Shown: positions 11,344 through 22,407, counted from the first letter of the stretch. The stretch is 64,000 nucleotides of DNA from Nakazawaea peltata (GCA_001599355.1 BCGQ01000003.1:684468-748467), one strand, 5' to 3'. The notes: a model not told the origin generated them from the sequence alone. Numbers and translations: made by a program.

Positions 11344-11962
11344 TGTTTTCACTTTTTAATCTTATTTCTTCTATCGTACTACTCAATTTCAATCTCCAAG
11401 CTTTTTATATCCAATTCACCTTTGCAAACTCTTCTCTCCTCACGCCATCTCTTCTGCAACAGCTTCAAATCTGACGGAACAAAGCAAATTTTTAGCTGCG
11501 CGCAGCGAAAATCTGGCATCATGTGGTCGTTTTTTTGGGGGGAATGGAGAAAATTATAAAGTTGCGGGACGATTTGGGAGATGGAGGCTATTCACCACAC
11601 CACTACTACGTCGAGTACGTTTACACCATCTACAGATCTCCATCACCCTACACTTCTTCATCTACGAATCATTTCCATTTTCACACTCCATCTACTCTAC
11701 AAGGCCACTACTCCATTTTTTACACCATAACCCCAGCCTTTTCCCCAGCCTACTCCATTTCACTAGCCCCCTTCACTACCCGTCCACTTTCCACTCCCCT
11801 CTCTACCTACACTCCTCAAGCATAAATCATCACAATTCACAGTACTATTTAAGAACTAAACGATCCGATGAGCCGATTCCGGCAACTTCCATACATTTTC
11901 TGCGCAGAACATCGTTACACCAACCAGCCATATCACTAAACATCACTACACCAAATACATCT
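11344..11962. other. PFK1 promoter region
   Basis: 619 bp between the PFK1 start and the PHO2 stop, both genes on the minus strand. It contains a GC-rich palindromic core CTGCGCGCAG at about 11494-11503, roughly 150 bp before the PFK1 start, and a C/T-rich stretch (plus strand) at about 11640-11830. The open frame at 11523-11825 starts with GTG and follows the pyrimidine bias; I do not call it a gene. Confidence 0.5.
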
Positions 11963-13747
11963 CTAAAATCCTAATAAATTATCAGAAACTCCCATATCTC
12001 CTACATTGCCTAGTGTATCAAGTAAGAAATCCTCCAGTCCTTGAGCTCCCATTAAGTCTCCCGAATTCGTATTGCCCAATGGGTTCCCACTGGATGAAGG
12101 ATCCGATTCATCAAGAACATTCTTAGGCGTATGAGTACTAAGAATGTGATCTGAAGACGCATGAGACATGTTAAGACCATCGGAATTATTGCTACTTGAT
12201 GTCGCGCCTTGTGCAATAGGTGATTGAAGATGTTGCAGCAGCAGCAGTTGATGATATTGCAGAACAAAGTTATTCAAGAATTTCAACAGCTCATGGTTTC
12301 CTCCACTTAAAATATGCGGTGTATCACTACCTCCTTCTCCAATATATGCATTATTCACCTGTTGACCCTCGCTGAAATCATCACAGATCGACCATTGATT
12401 GGTATTTTCCCTACCAGTAGTTGTGTTATTCAAGAAGAACACGGCGAACTTTGGTGGAGACGTCAAAGTGATTCTCAATTCAGATCCCAGAGTCGTCGTC
12501 ACGTCTTTAGAGTCCTGTGCGATCTGTTGTTGTTGGTTCAATAGACTGCAACTCAAAATATGCTCAAGTGGATAAAAGATTCTGAAGAGAATCTTATTGT
12601 TTTGGAAGAACCCGCTAAAGAAATAATTCATCTCCATGTTCTTCTTCGAAAGAATAATAAGTAAATCAGTGGTGAACATCAAACTATTCAAAAACTTTGG
12701 TGAAAGATTGATCAAATTCTTGAGGATCTGAGGATTAATGTAACCAGATTTGATACGTTGCCATGTTCCGATGGAAATTGAGTTGCAATCGATCAAATAA
12801 TAGTTCTCGTTGATCATAATCGGCACTTTAGCCTGATCTTGTAAATTATTCAATGTCTGAGGACGACCATGTGTCAATTTATTGGATCCATCATAAGTAT
12901 AAGTATCAGCAGCCGAATAAGAACGACCACTCGCACTACTTGTAGAACCTCCTCTGTCTTCTTTGTTCAATTTCTCTATTTTCTTTTGCTTCAGTCTTCT
13001 ATTTTGGAACCAAATTCTAACCGAACGTTCTGACATCCCGGTGGCATTGGCAAGTTGTTTGCGTACGGTACCATTTGGATTCACATTCTTGCTAAACTCA
13101 GCTATTAATAACAGTAACAGCTCCCCTGTAGCTCTAGATCTACGAGGCTGTTGAGATGGATCTTCTTGCTCCTCTCCTTGAGAACCATTGAATCCGGTCG
13201 CGCTGCCCGTTGTGCTTCCTTGATAACGATTATTACTGTTATCATTATCCTCCGAGCCCGAATTGCTACCCAAATTCATAGCATTATTCATATCGGCAAA
13301 GGGCACTTGACTCACATCGAATTTACTCTCTCTTTTAGGAGATGAAATATGAGAAAAGTCTTGATTTAGCCCAAGAGAATCGGCATCATCGATTCCAAAA
13401 TGCAGAGACAGCGTGTTGTTATGATCATTGTTATTGTGTTTATCTACCCCGTTATGTGGATCAATCCCAGACCCATCATGGGTGGAAAATTCATTCGAAA
13501 TGGAGATTGGATCAAGAGAAAATGGGGTCTCTGTGCTACTTGTGGCATCCAAAAAGCTTCTTGAGAAATGGACATCCAAATTCAGGCCTGCTGCAAAAGG
13601 ATCTTCTAAATCATATGGGTCTAATTCCAGGCCAATATACTCGGTGGTGGTTTGATTATTGGCTGGATGGGCGGGATTGGGATTCGCACTCCCGGAATGA
13701 TGTCCCGATGGACTATCCGCCATGAACATTGGATCTTCCGGCATCAT
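11963..13747 (-). CDS. PHO2: Homeodomain transcription factor Pho2 (Grf10)
   Basis: Predicted 594-residue nuclear activator. The homeodomain is at about residues 201-262, ending with the recognition helix VRIWFQNRRLKQKK. A second conserved block at about 310-480 matches the Pho2 family, with NSISIGTWQRIKSG, ILSKKNMEMNYFF, FAVFFLNN and NQWSICDDFSEG. In yeasts Pho2 partners with Pho4, Bas1 and Swi5 to regulate phosphate, purine and other genes. N-terminal and C-terminal regions are Asn/Ser/Asp-rich. Two adjacent ATGs open the frame; the outer one is used. A CTG codon (13118-13120, minus) sits at the family-conserved alanine of the first helix (ATGEA), again supporting CUG-Ala. It lies in a run of three minus-strand genes, each with its own promoter. 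Confidence 0.92.
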   Translation of the reverse strand: MMPEDPMFMADSPSGHHSGSANPNPAHPANNQTTTEYIGLELDPYDLEDPFAAGLNLDVHFSRSFLDATSSTETPFSLDPISISNEFSTHDGSGIDPHNGVDKHNNNDHNNTLSLHFGIDDADSLGLNQDFSHISSPKRESKFDVSQVPFADMNNAMNLGSNSGSEDNDNSNNRYQGSTTGSATGFNGSQGEEQEDPSQQPRRSRATGELLLLLIAEFSKNVNPNGTVRKQLANATGMSERSVRIWFQNRRLKQKKIEKLNKEDRGGSTSSASGRSYSAADTYTYDGSNKLTHGRPQTLNNLQDQAKVPIMINENYYLIDCNSISIGTWQRIKSGYINPQILKNLINLSPKFLNSLMFTTDLLIILSKKNMEMNYFFSGFFQNNKILFRIFYPLEHILSCSLLNQQQQIAQDSKDVTTTLGSELRITLTSPPKFAVFFLNNTTTGRENTNQWSICDDFSEGQQVNNAYIGEGGSDTPHILSGGNHELLKFLNNFVLQYHQLLLLQHLQSPIAQGATSSSNNSDGLNMSHASSDHILSTHTPKNVLDESDPSSSGNPLGNTNSGDLMGAQGLEDFLLDTLGNVGDMGVSDNLLGF

Positions 13748-15430
13748 CGTAGCTTGTGGGCGGTTTCTTATCGAGTTGTCGTGCCGTTATGTGCTGCTTG
13801 TTCTGTTTTTAACGAGGTGTTGTTAACGGCGGTTGTTTTTGCTTTCGCTGTTCAAAAAAAGGTGACTCCACAGTTGCTTCAAGTGGTAAAAATTGAGTTT
13901 CAAAGACAGTGGAAAGTGGAATTCACACACGCTGTGGTATCAGATAGATGGGAGTCTGATTGATGGCGTTTGTGAGGTTGATTGGATTGTTTTTCGTGGT
14001 CCGCTGATGGTGTCCAACTAGCTGCTCCCAAGGTGATGGCGATGTTTTTCTGGTTTTTTCCTTTTTCTCTGTGAGCGTTTTTTTGGGGGAATTTTGAGAG
14101 GGCGTGCCCTTGTGGGGGCGAAACGAAGGGGCAGGAAGGGAAAGGAAAAGGTCGTGTACGGAGAAGGGGAAGAGGGGGAGAGGGTGGAGGGGATACAGAA
14201 AAGGGTTAGCGGGGTTATTGAGAAAGGGATAGTGCTAAGATGTTACAGATGAGATGATTCTGAGTGAGGTTATCCTGAGTGAGGTTATCCTGAACTAGTT
14301 GATTAAACCTTTATACATTGATTTCTCTTCAGCCTTTTCACCCCTTCCCCTGGGCAAGTGTCCCGCGCAAAGTTGTGCCCGTGTGTGCCCGCTTAAATAT
14401 CTCCACCTGGGTGAGCCCCCTGTGCCCTTCGCTTTCTCCTTCCGATGCTCTAAACGGAAGGAACAAAACTTCTAAGCTTACGAGATATTGGACTTTGCAC
14501 CAGATCGGCTACTTTGCCTCATACCTGCTATACCTCACACCTACTATTCCTCATACCTAGTCTGCCCCAACTACTCTGCCTCAACACCAGCTGCTCTCAT
14601 CTCTGGCCCCGTAAACCACACTCTGCCTTCCTCACAGTTTATTGTATTCACAGCCCTCTGCCCCTCGTCTGCCCTTCCCTAGTCTCAATCACCTCATTTT
14701 TGTCCTCGGTTTCGCTCTTCTCACCTGCCCTCGGGCATACCGCGCATTTTTAACATGTGAATTTCTTCGCAAACCTTTTTGACACCGCAAATCTGCCGAG
14801 GTATAGCCGTGGGGAGAGCGTAGTTAAGAAGGGGATGTTTTGATCAGAGAGCAGAGATTAGTCGAGATGCGCTAGTTCACCTTGTAAACTAAACACCATC
14901 ATCTTCAACTATCACGTGTTCATGATTCCCCTTCCTACCTCAACATCACCTGCTTTCATCTGCTGTTCACCGTTTTTGCATTTAGATTTCCTAAAACGGT
15001 AATTCCTCCGCCATACATTTGGGGGTACATCACCTAAGGCAATGTAATTGGCTCCACCTCATCTGCCCAACCGAACTGAACTAAACCTCGACTAACGTCT
15101 CCTCACTCATTTCCTTCCCCACACTACTGTTTCTCTACACTGCTCCTTCTCCAGATCACTCCTTCTCCACATTAGTCCATCCCCTCCAGCTTCATCTCTT
15201 TACTCTGCTGGCTACTGCTACTGCTACTGCTATCCCCTCTATACACTACCTCCATGCACTACCTCTACACTACCTCTCTACAGCCTTTCCAAACACTCCC
15301 TCTATACAATTTCACTCTACTTCCCCATACTTTCCTACATTTCTTCTGTTAACAGAACATATTTCTTTTATACCACATGTCCTATATAAATAATATATTT
15401 TATATCACGATATCCTCTAGATATCTCTAA
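13748..15430. other. Long PHO2 upstream region
   Basis: 1.68 kb between the PHO2 start and the DNF3 stop. From the PHO2 side: a purine-rich tract (G/A on plus, pyrimidine on the coding strand) at about 14095-14190; an 18-bp unit repeated in tandem at about 14262-14295; an E-box CACGTG near 14912-14917; and C/T-rich sequence at 15050-15330. Open frames at 14318-14753 are overlapping products of pyrimidine bias and I do not call them. The E-box is the class bound by Pho4-type factors, but its distance from PHO2 (about 1.16 kb) makes a role uncertain. Confidence 0.5.
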
Positions 15431-18400
15431 CTACCTCTCAAATCCTCTCAGATCCTCTCCTAACCCACGAATCCTCTCCTTCAATATCTCTTCAATATCC
15501 TCTTCCTCCTCAATAATCCCCCCATTCAACTTCAACCGACTAGTAAATTTACCAAACCGTCCATCATTGTTGTTAACTCTCCTCTTAATCACCTTTCCAC
15601 TAGGAAGCAACTCCATTTCATAACGAGAATCCTTCGACGACACCTTCTTGACAATCGAAGGAGACCCGGCCGGTAACTCCGTACTAGAAGGTAACGTAGG
15701 AGCCCTCCTTCTTTGATGAGTGGTACCTTTCTTAACAAAAGATTTCAGTTTGTAGAATCTACGAGCTTTAACAGACATCTTTTCAACTTCAGAGTCCAAA
15801 ATCAGTGACTCATGAGGCCAAGTCCAACTTTGTTCCAACTCTTTGAAAGTCAGAATCTCACATTTCTTACGGAATTCTCCATCTTTCTCCAAAATCTGGA
15901 AATCTTCAGTACTGGTAGGCAAGATCTCCTTTCTAATACTCTGGACCAAGAGATCGAAGCCAACTCCCATCACAATCAAGATAAGTAAAGATGCCCAGAA
16001 CGTATAATCGGTACCGAAATGATAATAAAGACCAGTCTTCACGTAGAATATCTTACTTCCAGTAGCATACATCCCCGGTAATATACAACACCATAAGAAC
16101 CATCCACCAACAGACAACAACCACCCAGCAAGGTTCAATTTAGTGATGTTTTTCATCTCCAAAACTTGACATTTCGTATTGATGATCACCACCAATGTCG
16201 TGAAACTCAATACACACAACAGGTACGTTGTGTTGTCGGTAAGAGCAGACATTCCATAGATATAAACCATGACAAATGACACCAAAATACTTTGAGACGT
16301 AGCAACCACCATCCAATAAATGAAAATAGTCAAGTTGAACGACTCGTAGTTCCGTCCCTTACTGTACAACTCCGGGAACAGAATCAAAGTCGACAGACGG
16401 AGATCTTTCTCAAACATTCCAATGGCAAGTACCGGTAAAGATGTGAACAAAGTGTTGAACATCGACAAGGACCATGACTCGTATAATGAGGAGCCTGTGA
16501 AAGCATCTTGCCGTTGGTAGATCAGCTGAGTAAGGTAGAACAACAACTCTTTATAGAAAGTACACATAACGAACTTGGAAGTCCGCACGTAATTGTATCT
16601 TCCATGGACCAACAAGAGCTTGATCAAGTACCTGAACTGTCCAATTGAGTAATCTGAAGATCTTGCCAGTTGTAAACCTTCTTTACCGGTGATTCCAATC
16701 CCGATATCGGCACTTTGAATCATCGCAATGTCATTGGCACCGTCTCCGATCAGTAAAGTCACCTTCTTCTTATTCAAATTCCTCACTGCCAAAACCATGT
16801 TCAGTTTCTGAGCAGGAGATGCTCTACAACAAATAACAGAATCCAGCTTGATACCCAACTCAATAAACGGAGTCATCAAAGTGACATCGCTCTCAATTTC
16901 AGTCAACGTACCACCATCAATAACAACTACAGAATGAGCTACATTTCCAGCACTGATCTCGAAATCCAGGGCTCGAATCTTATCGGCCAATACATCGTAT
17001 CCTTCCTCGTAAGACAAGATCACTACAGTCGAATAATCCTTGATAAGACGACAAGAGTACCCGATATTGATGGCTGTTTCTCTCTTATCTCCCGTAAGCA
17101 TCCACATCTTGATCCCAGCACGTCTTAATTTGTCAATCAGCTCCGAAACTCCATCTTGTAACTTGTCTTCAATCAGTGTGGCCCCTAATAATTCAAGATC
17201 ATGTTCTAACAATTTGCCCACTTCCTCGATCTTCTTATTTCTATCACTCAAGGCGATCTTCAGCGCCCGATATTCCAGATTCCATTGCTGATATTGACTC
17301 TTGTCTAACCATTTATATGAATACATCAATGTCCGCAATCCCTCCGTGGAGAATTCCTCTATATGATGCAAAGTCTTCTCAAGAATATACTCTTCATTGA
17401 TGACAAGCTTATCGTTAGGTAAGAGAGACTCGATTCCACCGGTAGCTGCCCCGTCTGTGATACCGTATTTCTTATTCTGCTGGAGTTGCAAAGACCTCTT
17501 GGATGAGTCGGCAATCTCCTCTATATCGGCATCTCCATTCCCCTCAAGATAATTATCAATTGAGCCCATTCTCAGGTTCATATCGTTACTTGCTCGGGCA
17601 TTGGCTTTGTACCCTAAAGTGGACATCGACGGTCTGACGACCAATTCAAGAGACCGTTTCTCCAACACCAGAGACAGTTCAGCGTTCTTTCTGTCGGCGG
17701 TTTCTTTAGATAATTCCAGCATCTTGGCACGGGCCAATTCATGATTCTTCAACCTCTCCAAAATGATATTATCAGCACCTTTACAGAACAAACAGATCCG
17801 TCCATCAGGGAACTTGACAACGACAGACATTCTCTTTCTTGATGAGGTGAACTCCACCACGTCCAAGATCTCATAAACTTCCTCTACACAAGGCTGATCA
17901 AATCCGTTAGGGTAAGTCTTAAGAATGAGATTCTCCTTCTTACGGTCAAACACAACATAACCCATATCACGAGCAGCAATAACAATGGCAAGTTCATCTG
18001 GAGAAGCAGCTTGGTAATCTATCTCGTCCTCTACTTCATCCAGAACACCAAGAGTATCCTCAAGTGCACCGAGAGTATCCTCAAATGCTCCTGTATCTTC
18101 ATGTGCTACAGTGTTTCCGGTTATATCATCACTCAACCTCATTGTCGTCTCATTATTATTCCCCTTAGATGATGAAGAGCTACTCTCCTTCCCCTCCAAA
18201 CCCTTCTCAGTCTTCTTCCTCTTAGGAAGACACGAATGACATAAGGCCAATGAAAGTAAGAAGAACTTGGCCCTCTTACTGAATAAATTGTTCTGTCCAG
18301 TTTGAAGATAATGAATCAACTCTCTAGTGGATCTTAAAGATTGGACTTTAGTAGGATTAGCATCGGATTTCCAAGTCTGTTTGGAGAGGACGGAGATCTG

Positions 18401-20548
18401 AGTGCTTGGTCTTCCAATGTGACCATCCCCAGCATGAGTCTCTGCCCGTGGTAATGAAGCCATACTAGGTCTTCCTGTATATTTAGCCTCTCCCATTCCA
18501 TTAGACGTCACAGTCGTCAAGGGAACTCCTCCTCCAAGTCCCAATTCCAGTCTACTCTCCTCAGTATCAACCAAAAGGTCAATATCATGCAACCAAGACA
18601 TTCCAGCAACAGTGAGTTTGCGGAATATCATCTCATTGTTAGTCAAAGTCCCTGTTTTATCGGAAAATATATAACTAACTTGGCCCAACTCTTCCAAAAT
18701 AGTAGCCGTCTTGGCCTCAGCAGGCGTATTACTAGGCTTATGGTACATATCAATGTCCCATTGCAATAAAAAGAACTGCATCACCTTGATAATCTCCATC
18801 GTAACATAAAGAGAAAGTGGAATCAACGTATTGTACATGATCACAAAGCCCATGAAAGTAGCAGCTACTCCGACATCTTGTCCAAGTAAATACCAAGCAG
18901 TATTTCTATACGAATCGTACTCCAATCTTTGAGCCATGGTCGAGAACGCACTCAACGAACACACCACGAACACCATGAACGTCACGATCGTATTGATAGA
19001 CCGTTGAAGCTTAGGGGCCTTAGTACGGGGATTCTTGATAGCATTCATACGGATCTTGGACTCTTCTCCAGTGAATATGACAAGTCCCAATGCCAGGTCA
19101 GTATTACGAAGAATAGACCCTCTATAGACGACATTATCGGAATCCAAAGCATATTTCTGGACCTGATTGTGTCCATCTTCGATCTCTACTTGACCTTCAA
19201 AGTTATAAAGATCGATATTTGGGTCTTCGGACACGACTGTCAGCCGCATCGTACCCAATTGAGAAGCTCTATTAGCCAAGGTATGCAATTCGATGTGGGG
19301 ATGCTTGGATTTCAAGTTGGTCTCACCGTCAAGGGCCATAGTTTCTATATAAGCTTCACCAGCGTCTCCAGTAGATGTTATGAGTACCATATCAGCTGGA
19401 ACCCAGTCATCTTGGTGTAATTTCACTATATCACCTACTCTAATATCTCTCCATTCTACTTTTTGTTCTACAATATGGTTCGATTTCAACAGGAGTGGGT
19501 CATTGAAGGACCCAGAAACTTCGTCATCGGTGGAAATCGAGTCCGACGACCCTGTAGTGTGTTCATTTGATGCAGTCAATGCCGAAACACTCGTCGTACT
19601 CTTAGCAAAACCATCATCTTCATAAAGAGACGAGTCCGAGAGTCTCAAAACCCTCACTTTTTTACGGTTCTCTTCCTTATCCAGAAGATGTCTCTTGAAA
19701 TCATCGAGTCCCTCCCTAAGAATCGATATCGTGATGAAAATTAACAATGGAATAAGTGTCGTGTACGACCCAGTGGTACTCCAAGATGGAATCAGTTGCA
19801 AGATGGCCACCACCATGAAATAGCAGTTGGCTATTTTGGTGAATTGGAAGTACAACTGACGTGGGAGGAAACTGTAGATGGAGTAACGGGACGATGTGAT
19901 CACGTTACTGCAATATGGATGAGAAGTTCGTTCGTCAAGAAGAAGTTTCTCATTGTTAATGACAGTGGATGGCTCGGAATAATCAGCTGCTAGGCAGAGA
20001 GGGATCCTACGACCATGAAGTGAATGTTTTGGCTCTGTATGGCCTAGTATTTTGTCGTGCAAGTATTTTACTTTTCTTCTGAGGATGTTTGGTTTTGGGG
20101 GGGAGGGGTTGGAGTGGAACGAAGGAGAGAAGTAGTCGGGGTCAGTGGAGCTGGTGCCCGGTGGGAAGCCAGTGCCCGGTCCTGAACCATTGTCCGGTCC
20201 TGAACCAGTGCCCGATCCTGAGCTAGTGCCTGATCCTGAGCCAGTGCCCGATCCTAAACCAGTGCCCGATCCTAAACCAGTGCCCGCCCCAGCTCCCCCC
20301 TCACTGATAGACCTCAACTCAATCCCTCCATTCTCCTCCGTACTCCTCATCAAATTCTTATTCAACAATTGCGATCTCAACGAAAGTCCTCTCAGTCTTC
20401 TCTTTTGTTTCACCGGCTCCTTCGCCACGTCTCCAAATGGGTTACCCTCATTGGTGGTGTTAGCGCCCTTGGGGCCCTTGGTGCCATTAGTGCCATTAGC
20501 GCCATTAGCGCCATTAGCGCCCTCAGTATGATCGTAAGCCACACCCAT
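15431..20548 (-). CDS. DNF3: P4-type phospholipid flippase Dnf3
   Basis: Predicted 1705-residue P4-ATPase moving phospholipids to the cytosolic leaflet of late Golgi and post-Golgi membranes. Visible landmarks: an N-terminal Gly/Thr/Ser-rich repeat region (residues about 85-135), the first membrane segments after about residue 225, the actuator loop with DGETNLK, the phosphorylation site DKTGTLTNNE (about 630), the nucleotide domain with CKGADN, TGDKRETAINIGYS (about 1155), the hinge GDGANDIAMIQ (about 1270), then six C-terminal membrane segments. The tail segment GSSLYESWSLSMFNTLFTSL matches Dnf3 rather than Drs2 or Dnf1/2, and the length is close to yeast Dnf3 (about 1656). The start is a true ATG. 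CTG codons at 16523-16525 and 16394-16396 lie where other fungi have Ala. Confidence 0.93.
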   Translation of the reverse strand: MGVAYDHTEGANGANGANGTNGTKGPKGANTTNEGNPFGDVAKEPVKQKRRLRGLSLRSQLLNKNLMRSTEENGGIELRSISEGGAGAGTGLGSGTGLGSGTGSGSGTSSGSGTGSGPDNGSGPGTGFPPGTSSTDPDYFSPSFHSNPSPPKPNILRRKVKYLHDKILGHTEPKHSLHGRRIPLCLAADYSEPSTVINNEKLLLDERTSHPYCSNVITSSRYSIYSFLPRQLYFQFTKIANCYFMVVAILQLIPSWSTTGSYTTLIPLLIFITISILREGLDDFKRHLLDKEENRKKVRVLRLSDSSLYEDDGFAKSTTSVSALTASNEHTTGSSDSISTDDEVSGSFNDPLLLKSNHIVEQKVEWRDIRVGDIVKLHQDDWVPADMVLITSTGDAGEAYIETMALDGETNLKSKHPHIELHTLANRASQLGTMRLTVVSEDPNIDLYNFEGQVEIEDGHNQVQKYALDSDNVVYRGSILRNTDLALGLVIFTGEESKIRMNAIKNPRTKAPKLQRSINTIVTFMVFVVCSLSAFSTMAQRLEYDSYRNTAWYLLGQDVGVAATFMGFVIMYNTLIPLSLYVTMEIIKVMQFFLLQWDIDMYHKPSNTPAEAKTATILEELGQVSYIFSDKTGTLTNNEMIFRKLTVAGMSWLHDIDLLVDTEESRLELGLGGGVPLTTVTSNGMGEAKYTGRPSMASLPRAETHAGDGHIGRPSTQISVLSKQTWKSDANPTKVQSLRSTRELIHYLQTGQNNLFSKRAKFFLLSLALCHSCLPKRKKTEKGLEGKESSSSSSKGNNNETTMRLSDDITGNTVAHEDTGAFEDTLGALEDTLGVLDEVEDEIDYQAASPDELAIVIAARDMGYVVFDRKKENLILKTYPNGFDQPCVEEVYEILDVVEFTSSRKRMSVVVKFPDGRICLFCKGADNIILERLKNHELARAKMLELSKETADRKNAELSLVLEKRSLELVVRPSMSTLGYKANARASNDMNLRMGSIDNYLEGNGDADIEEIADSSKRSLQLQQNKKYGITDGAATGGIESLLPNDKLVINEEYILEKTLHHIEEFSTEGLRTLMYSYKWLDKSQYQQWNLEYRALKIALSDRNKKIEEVGKLLEHDLELLGATLIEDKLQDGVSELIDKLRRAGIKMWMLTGDKRETAINIGYSCRLIKDYSTVVILSYEEGYDVLADKIRALDFEISAGNVAHSVVVIDGGTLTEIESDVTLMTPFIELGIKLDSVICCRASPAQKLNMVLAVRNLNKKKVTLLIGDGANDIAMIQSADIGIGITGKEGLQLARSSDYSIGQFRYLIKLLLVHGRYNYVRTSKFVMCTFYKELLFYLTQLIYQRQDAFTGSSLYESWSLSMFNTLFTSLPVLAIGMFEKDLRLSTLILFPELYSKGRNYESFNLTIFIYWMVVATSQSILVSFVMVYIYGMSALTDNTTYLLCVLSFTTLVVIINTKCQVLEMKNITKLNLAGWLLSVGGWFLWCCILPGMYATGSKIFYVKTGLYYHFGTDYTFWASLLILIVMGVGFDLLVQSIRKEILPTSTEDFQILEKDGEFRKKCEILTFKELEQSWTWPHESLILDSEVEKMSVKARRFYKLKSFVKKGTTHQRRRAPTLPSSTELPAGSPSIVKKVSSKDSRYEMELLPSGKVIKRRVNNNDGRFGKFTSRLKLNGGIIEEEEDIEEILKERIRGLGEDLRGFER
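20141..20290 (-). repeat. In-frame Gly/Thr/Ser tandem repeat in DNF3
   Basis: About eight degenerate 18-bp units code for six-residue repeats of the GTGSGS type in the disordered N-terminus of Dnf3. A second short 9-bp repeat (Ala-Asn-Gly) lies near the start codon at about 20460-20525. Both keep frame. Such tracts commonly vary in length between strains. Confidence 0.75.
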
Positions 20549-21063
20549 ACAAAGAACTCAATGAAGCGCCAACTATCTACGTAACCTTGTCCCAGCACGA
20601 ATTCGTTACGTACGGTCCAGCCAACTCTACACTTCTCGATCTAATCAAATCAAATCAATCAAATTTCTTATTTTATTCTCATAGTTAGTGGAAAAATTAA
20701 ATAGGGGCGGTGGGGATGTACGAGGCTGAGCGCCAAGAGTGCGCGGGAAGGGGGCAGGGGAAGTAGGGGGAAGAAAGGGCTGGCAGACGCGCAGGGAGGG
20801 CAGATCACGGGGGCAGATCAGGCGGGCAGAACAGGCCGGCAGTGGGGTTAGGGCGGAGAGAAAGTGGAAGGGCTGGGAGGGACATGGAACCAAGCGGGAG
20901 CAGTACTAGCTATGCACTTGAACTAGCCGGGAACAGTAGCCGGGCACAGTAGCCGGGAACAGTAGCCGGGCACAGTAGCCGGGAACAGTAGCCAGGAGCA
21001 GTAGCCAGGAGCAGTAGCCAGGAGCAGTAGCCAGGAGCAGTAGCCGGGCACAGTAGCCAGGCA
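20549..21063. other. DNF3 promoter, G-rich
   Basis: 515 bp between the DNF3 start and the SSH4 stop. The part at 20700-20890 is strongly G/A-rich on the plus strand with several G runs. The rest is the 13-bp minisatellite listed separately. Minus-strand open frames across it are products of base bias. Confidence 0.5.
20932..21063. repeat. 13-bp minisatellite touching the SSH4 stop codon
   Basis: Ten tandem units with core CAGTAGCC, the core starting at 20934 and then every 13 bp to 21051. Units differ at the two bases before the core and in the CCGGG/CCAGG junction, so two or three variants are interleaved. The array ends directly next to the TAG of SSH4 (complement of 21064-21066) and so forms its 3' untranslated region. 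Because 13 is not a multiple of three, length change would shift any reading past the stop. Confidence 0.9.
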
Positions 21064-22407
21064 CTACTCATCCTCATCATCTGCATCTTCATTATCATCA
21101 AACTCCTCAACTGACCGAAGCGACCCACTAGGAAATGATCCCTCACTATCACTTCTCATCCGATACTCTGGCGGATCAACCGGCAGACCTGGCAGACCTG
21201 GCAGACCACCCGCCAAACCACCTGACAAATCACTTCCCAGATCATCCACTCCCAACGTATTAAGTGTAATATTCTCTTCATTCAAACTACCCACCTGTTG
21301 ACTATTCCCCTCATTCACCACATTCCAAAAATTAGGAGGAAATGAGTCCTCTCCATCACTATACTCACTACTGGACTCCAACAAAACATCCTCATTAAAC
21401 GTCTTGTATGCTGGTGGAGGTGGCCCATTACCTTCAAGAGGGGCATATCCCCATTTTTTCACATTCAGCTCGATGAAAACAAATCCTCGTTGTCCCAAAT
21501 TCACATGCACGGCACATTGCCCAGTAGCTCCAATCGTCGGAAATATCTTCAGATGCTTGTAGTTCGTGATATGCCCACCGATCTTCGACTCAGACACTTT
21601 CTTCCCGTTCCGTGTCATAAACACAGTCCCAGTCCTTGTCCGATATCCTATCCCCACCACATCCAGATGTGCTAATTGTGGGAACAGTTTCAATCCTTCT
21701 CCAGTCTTCAAACTGAAAGTCTGATTATATCTTCGATCTCCATTGGAATCATAACTCAAAGAATACCGGTGCCTGCCCGGTAATCTGAAATATGGATATG
21801 GACTAGTCGCCAATCCGATCGAAACTAACGACTCATCTTCTTCAAATGACATCAACTTCGCTTCAAAGTAATACACATCGTTCACTTTAGGAATCGGTAA
21901 ATTTGTCTGCACCGAGAGCTCGGCCATCGTTTGAGAATGCAAAAAATGGATCTCCGTCTTATTGATCACCGTCACATCATCTGCAACAGCGCTATTAGGA
22001 CGGAATTCCCAGGCGCTGATACCTCGTTCTTCAATAATCTGTAATTGAGATAACGATATTGGAGTCCGATCAACTTTATTTAACTCCATAAACTCTTTGG
22101 CTTGGAAATACAACTCTTGTTCATCGGGCAGAAGCTCCGTAAGTGCCCTATTATCTTCTTCTATAATCAGCTGTTCATCATCAAACTCTCCAGGGTTCTC
22201 ATTAGTCAACCGTACGGATCTAATGCTAGGAATAATAAGCTCAAATATCAACAAATACAACACCCGCACAATGCACATCACAATAGATGTCATTACAACG
22301 CCTAAAAACACCCAAAACCCAATAGGTAACGCCTCTTCTTCTGACGGCGTTCCCAAGGGCGCTCCCCTCGCTAAATTACTTAGGAGAAACACCACTGAAA
22401 ATATCAT
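21064..22407 (-). CDS. SSH4: Rsp5 adaptor Ssh4, SPRY-domain membrane protein
   Basis: Predicted 447-residue vacuolar/endosomal membrane protein that recruits the Rsp5 ubiquitin ligase to membrane cargo for sorting into the lumen. A signal-like hydrophobic start (residues 1-15) precedes a strong membrane segment at about 30-58. The SPRY domain spans about 150-310, and a PPxY motif (PPAY, about residue 330) is the expected Rsp5 WW-domain ligand. The C-terminus is acidic. The order of signal, membrane segment, SPRY and PPxY is the Ssh4/Ear1 layout. I use the ATG at 22407; the open frame begins eleven codons upstream at a TTG. It is divergent from the permease gene that follows. Confidence 0.88.
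   Translation of the reverse strand: MIFSVVFLLSNLARGAPLGTPSEEEALPIGFWVFLGVVMTSIVMCIVRVLYLLIFELIIPSIRSVRLTNENPGEFDDEQLIIEEDNRALTELLPDEQELYFQAKEFMELNKVDRTPISLSQLQIIEERGISAWEFRPNSAVADDVTVINKTEIHFLHSQTMAELSVQTNLPIPKVNDVYYFEAKLMSFEEDESLVSIGLATSPYPYFRLPGRHRYSLSYDSNGDRRYNQTFSLKTGEGLKLFPQLAHLDVVGIGYRTRTGTVFMTRNGKKVSESKIGGHITNYKHLKIFPTIGATGQCAVHVNLGQRGFVFIELNVKKWGYAPLEGNGPPPPAYKTFNEDVLLESSSEYSDGEDSFPPNFWNVVNEGNSQQVGSLNEENITLNTLGVDDLGSDLSGGLAGGLPGLPGLPVDPPEYRMRSDSEGSFPSGSLRSVEEFDDNEDADDEDE

Noticed and set aside
14318-14753. Overlapping ORFs upstream of PHO2
   Set aside because: Their translations mirror C/T-rich sequence, overlap in several frames and show no domain.
20645-21152. Minus-strand ORFs between DNF3 and SSH4
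   Set aside because: Products of G-rich sequence and the 13-bp minisatellite.
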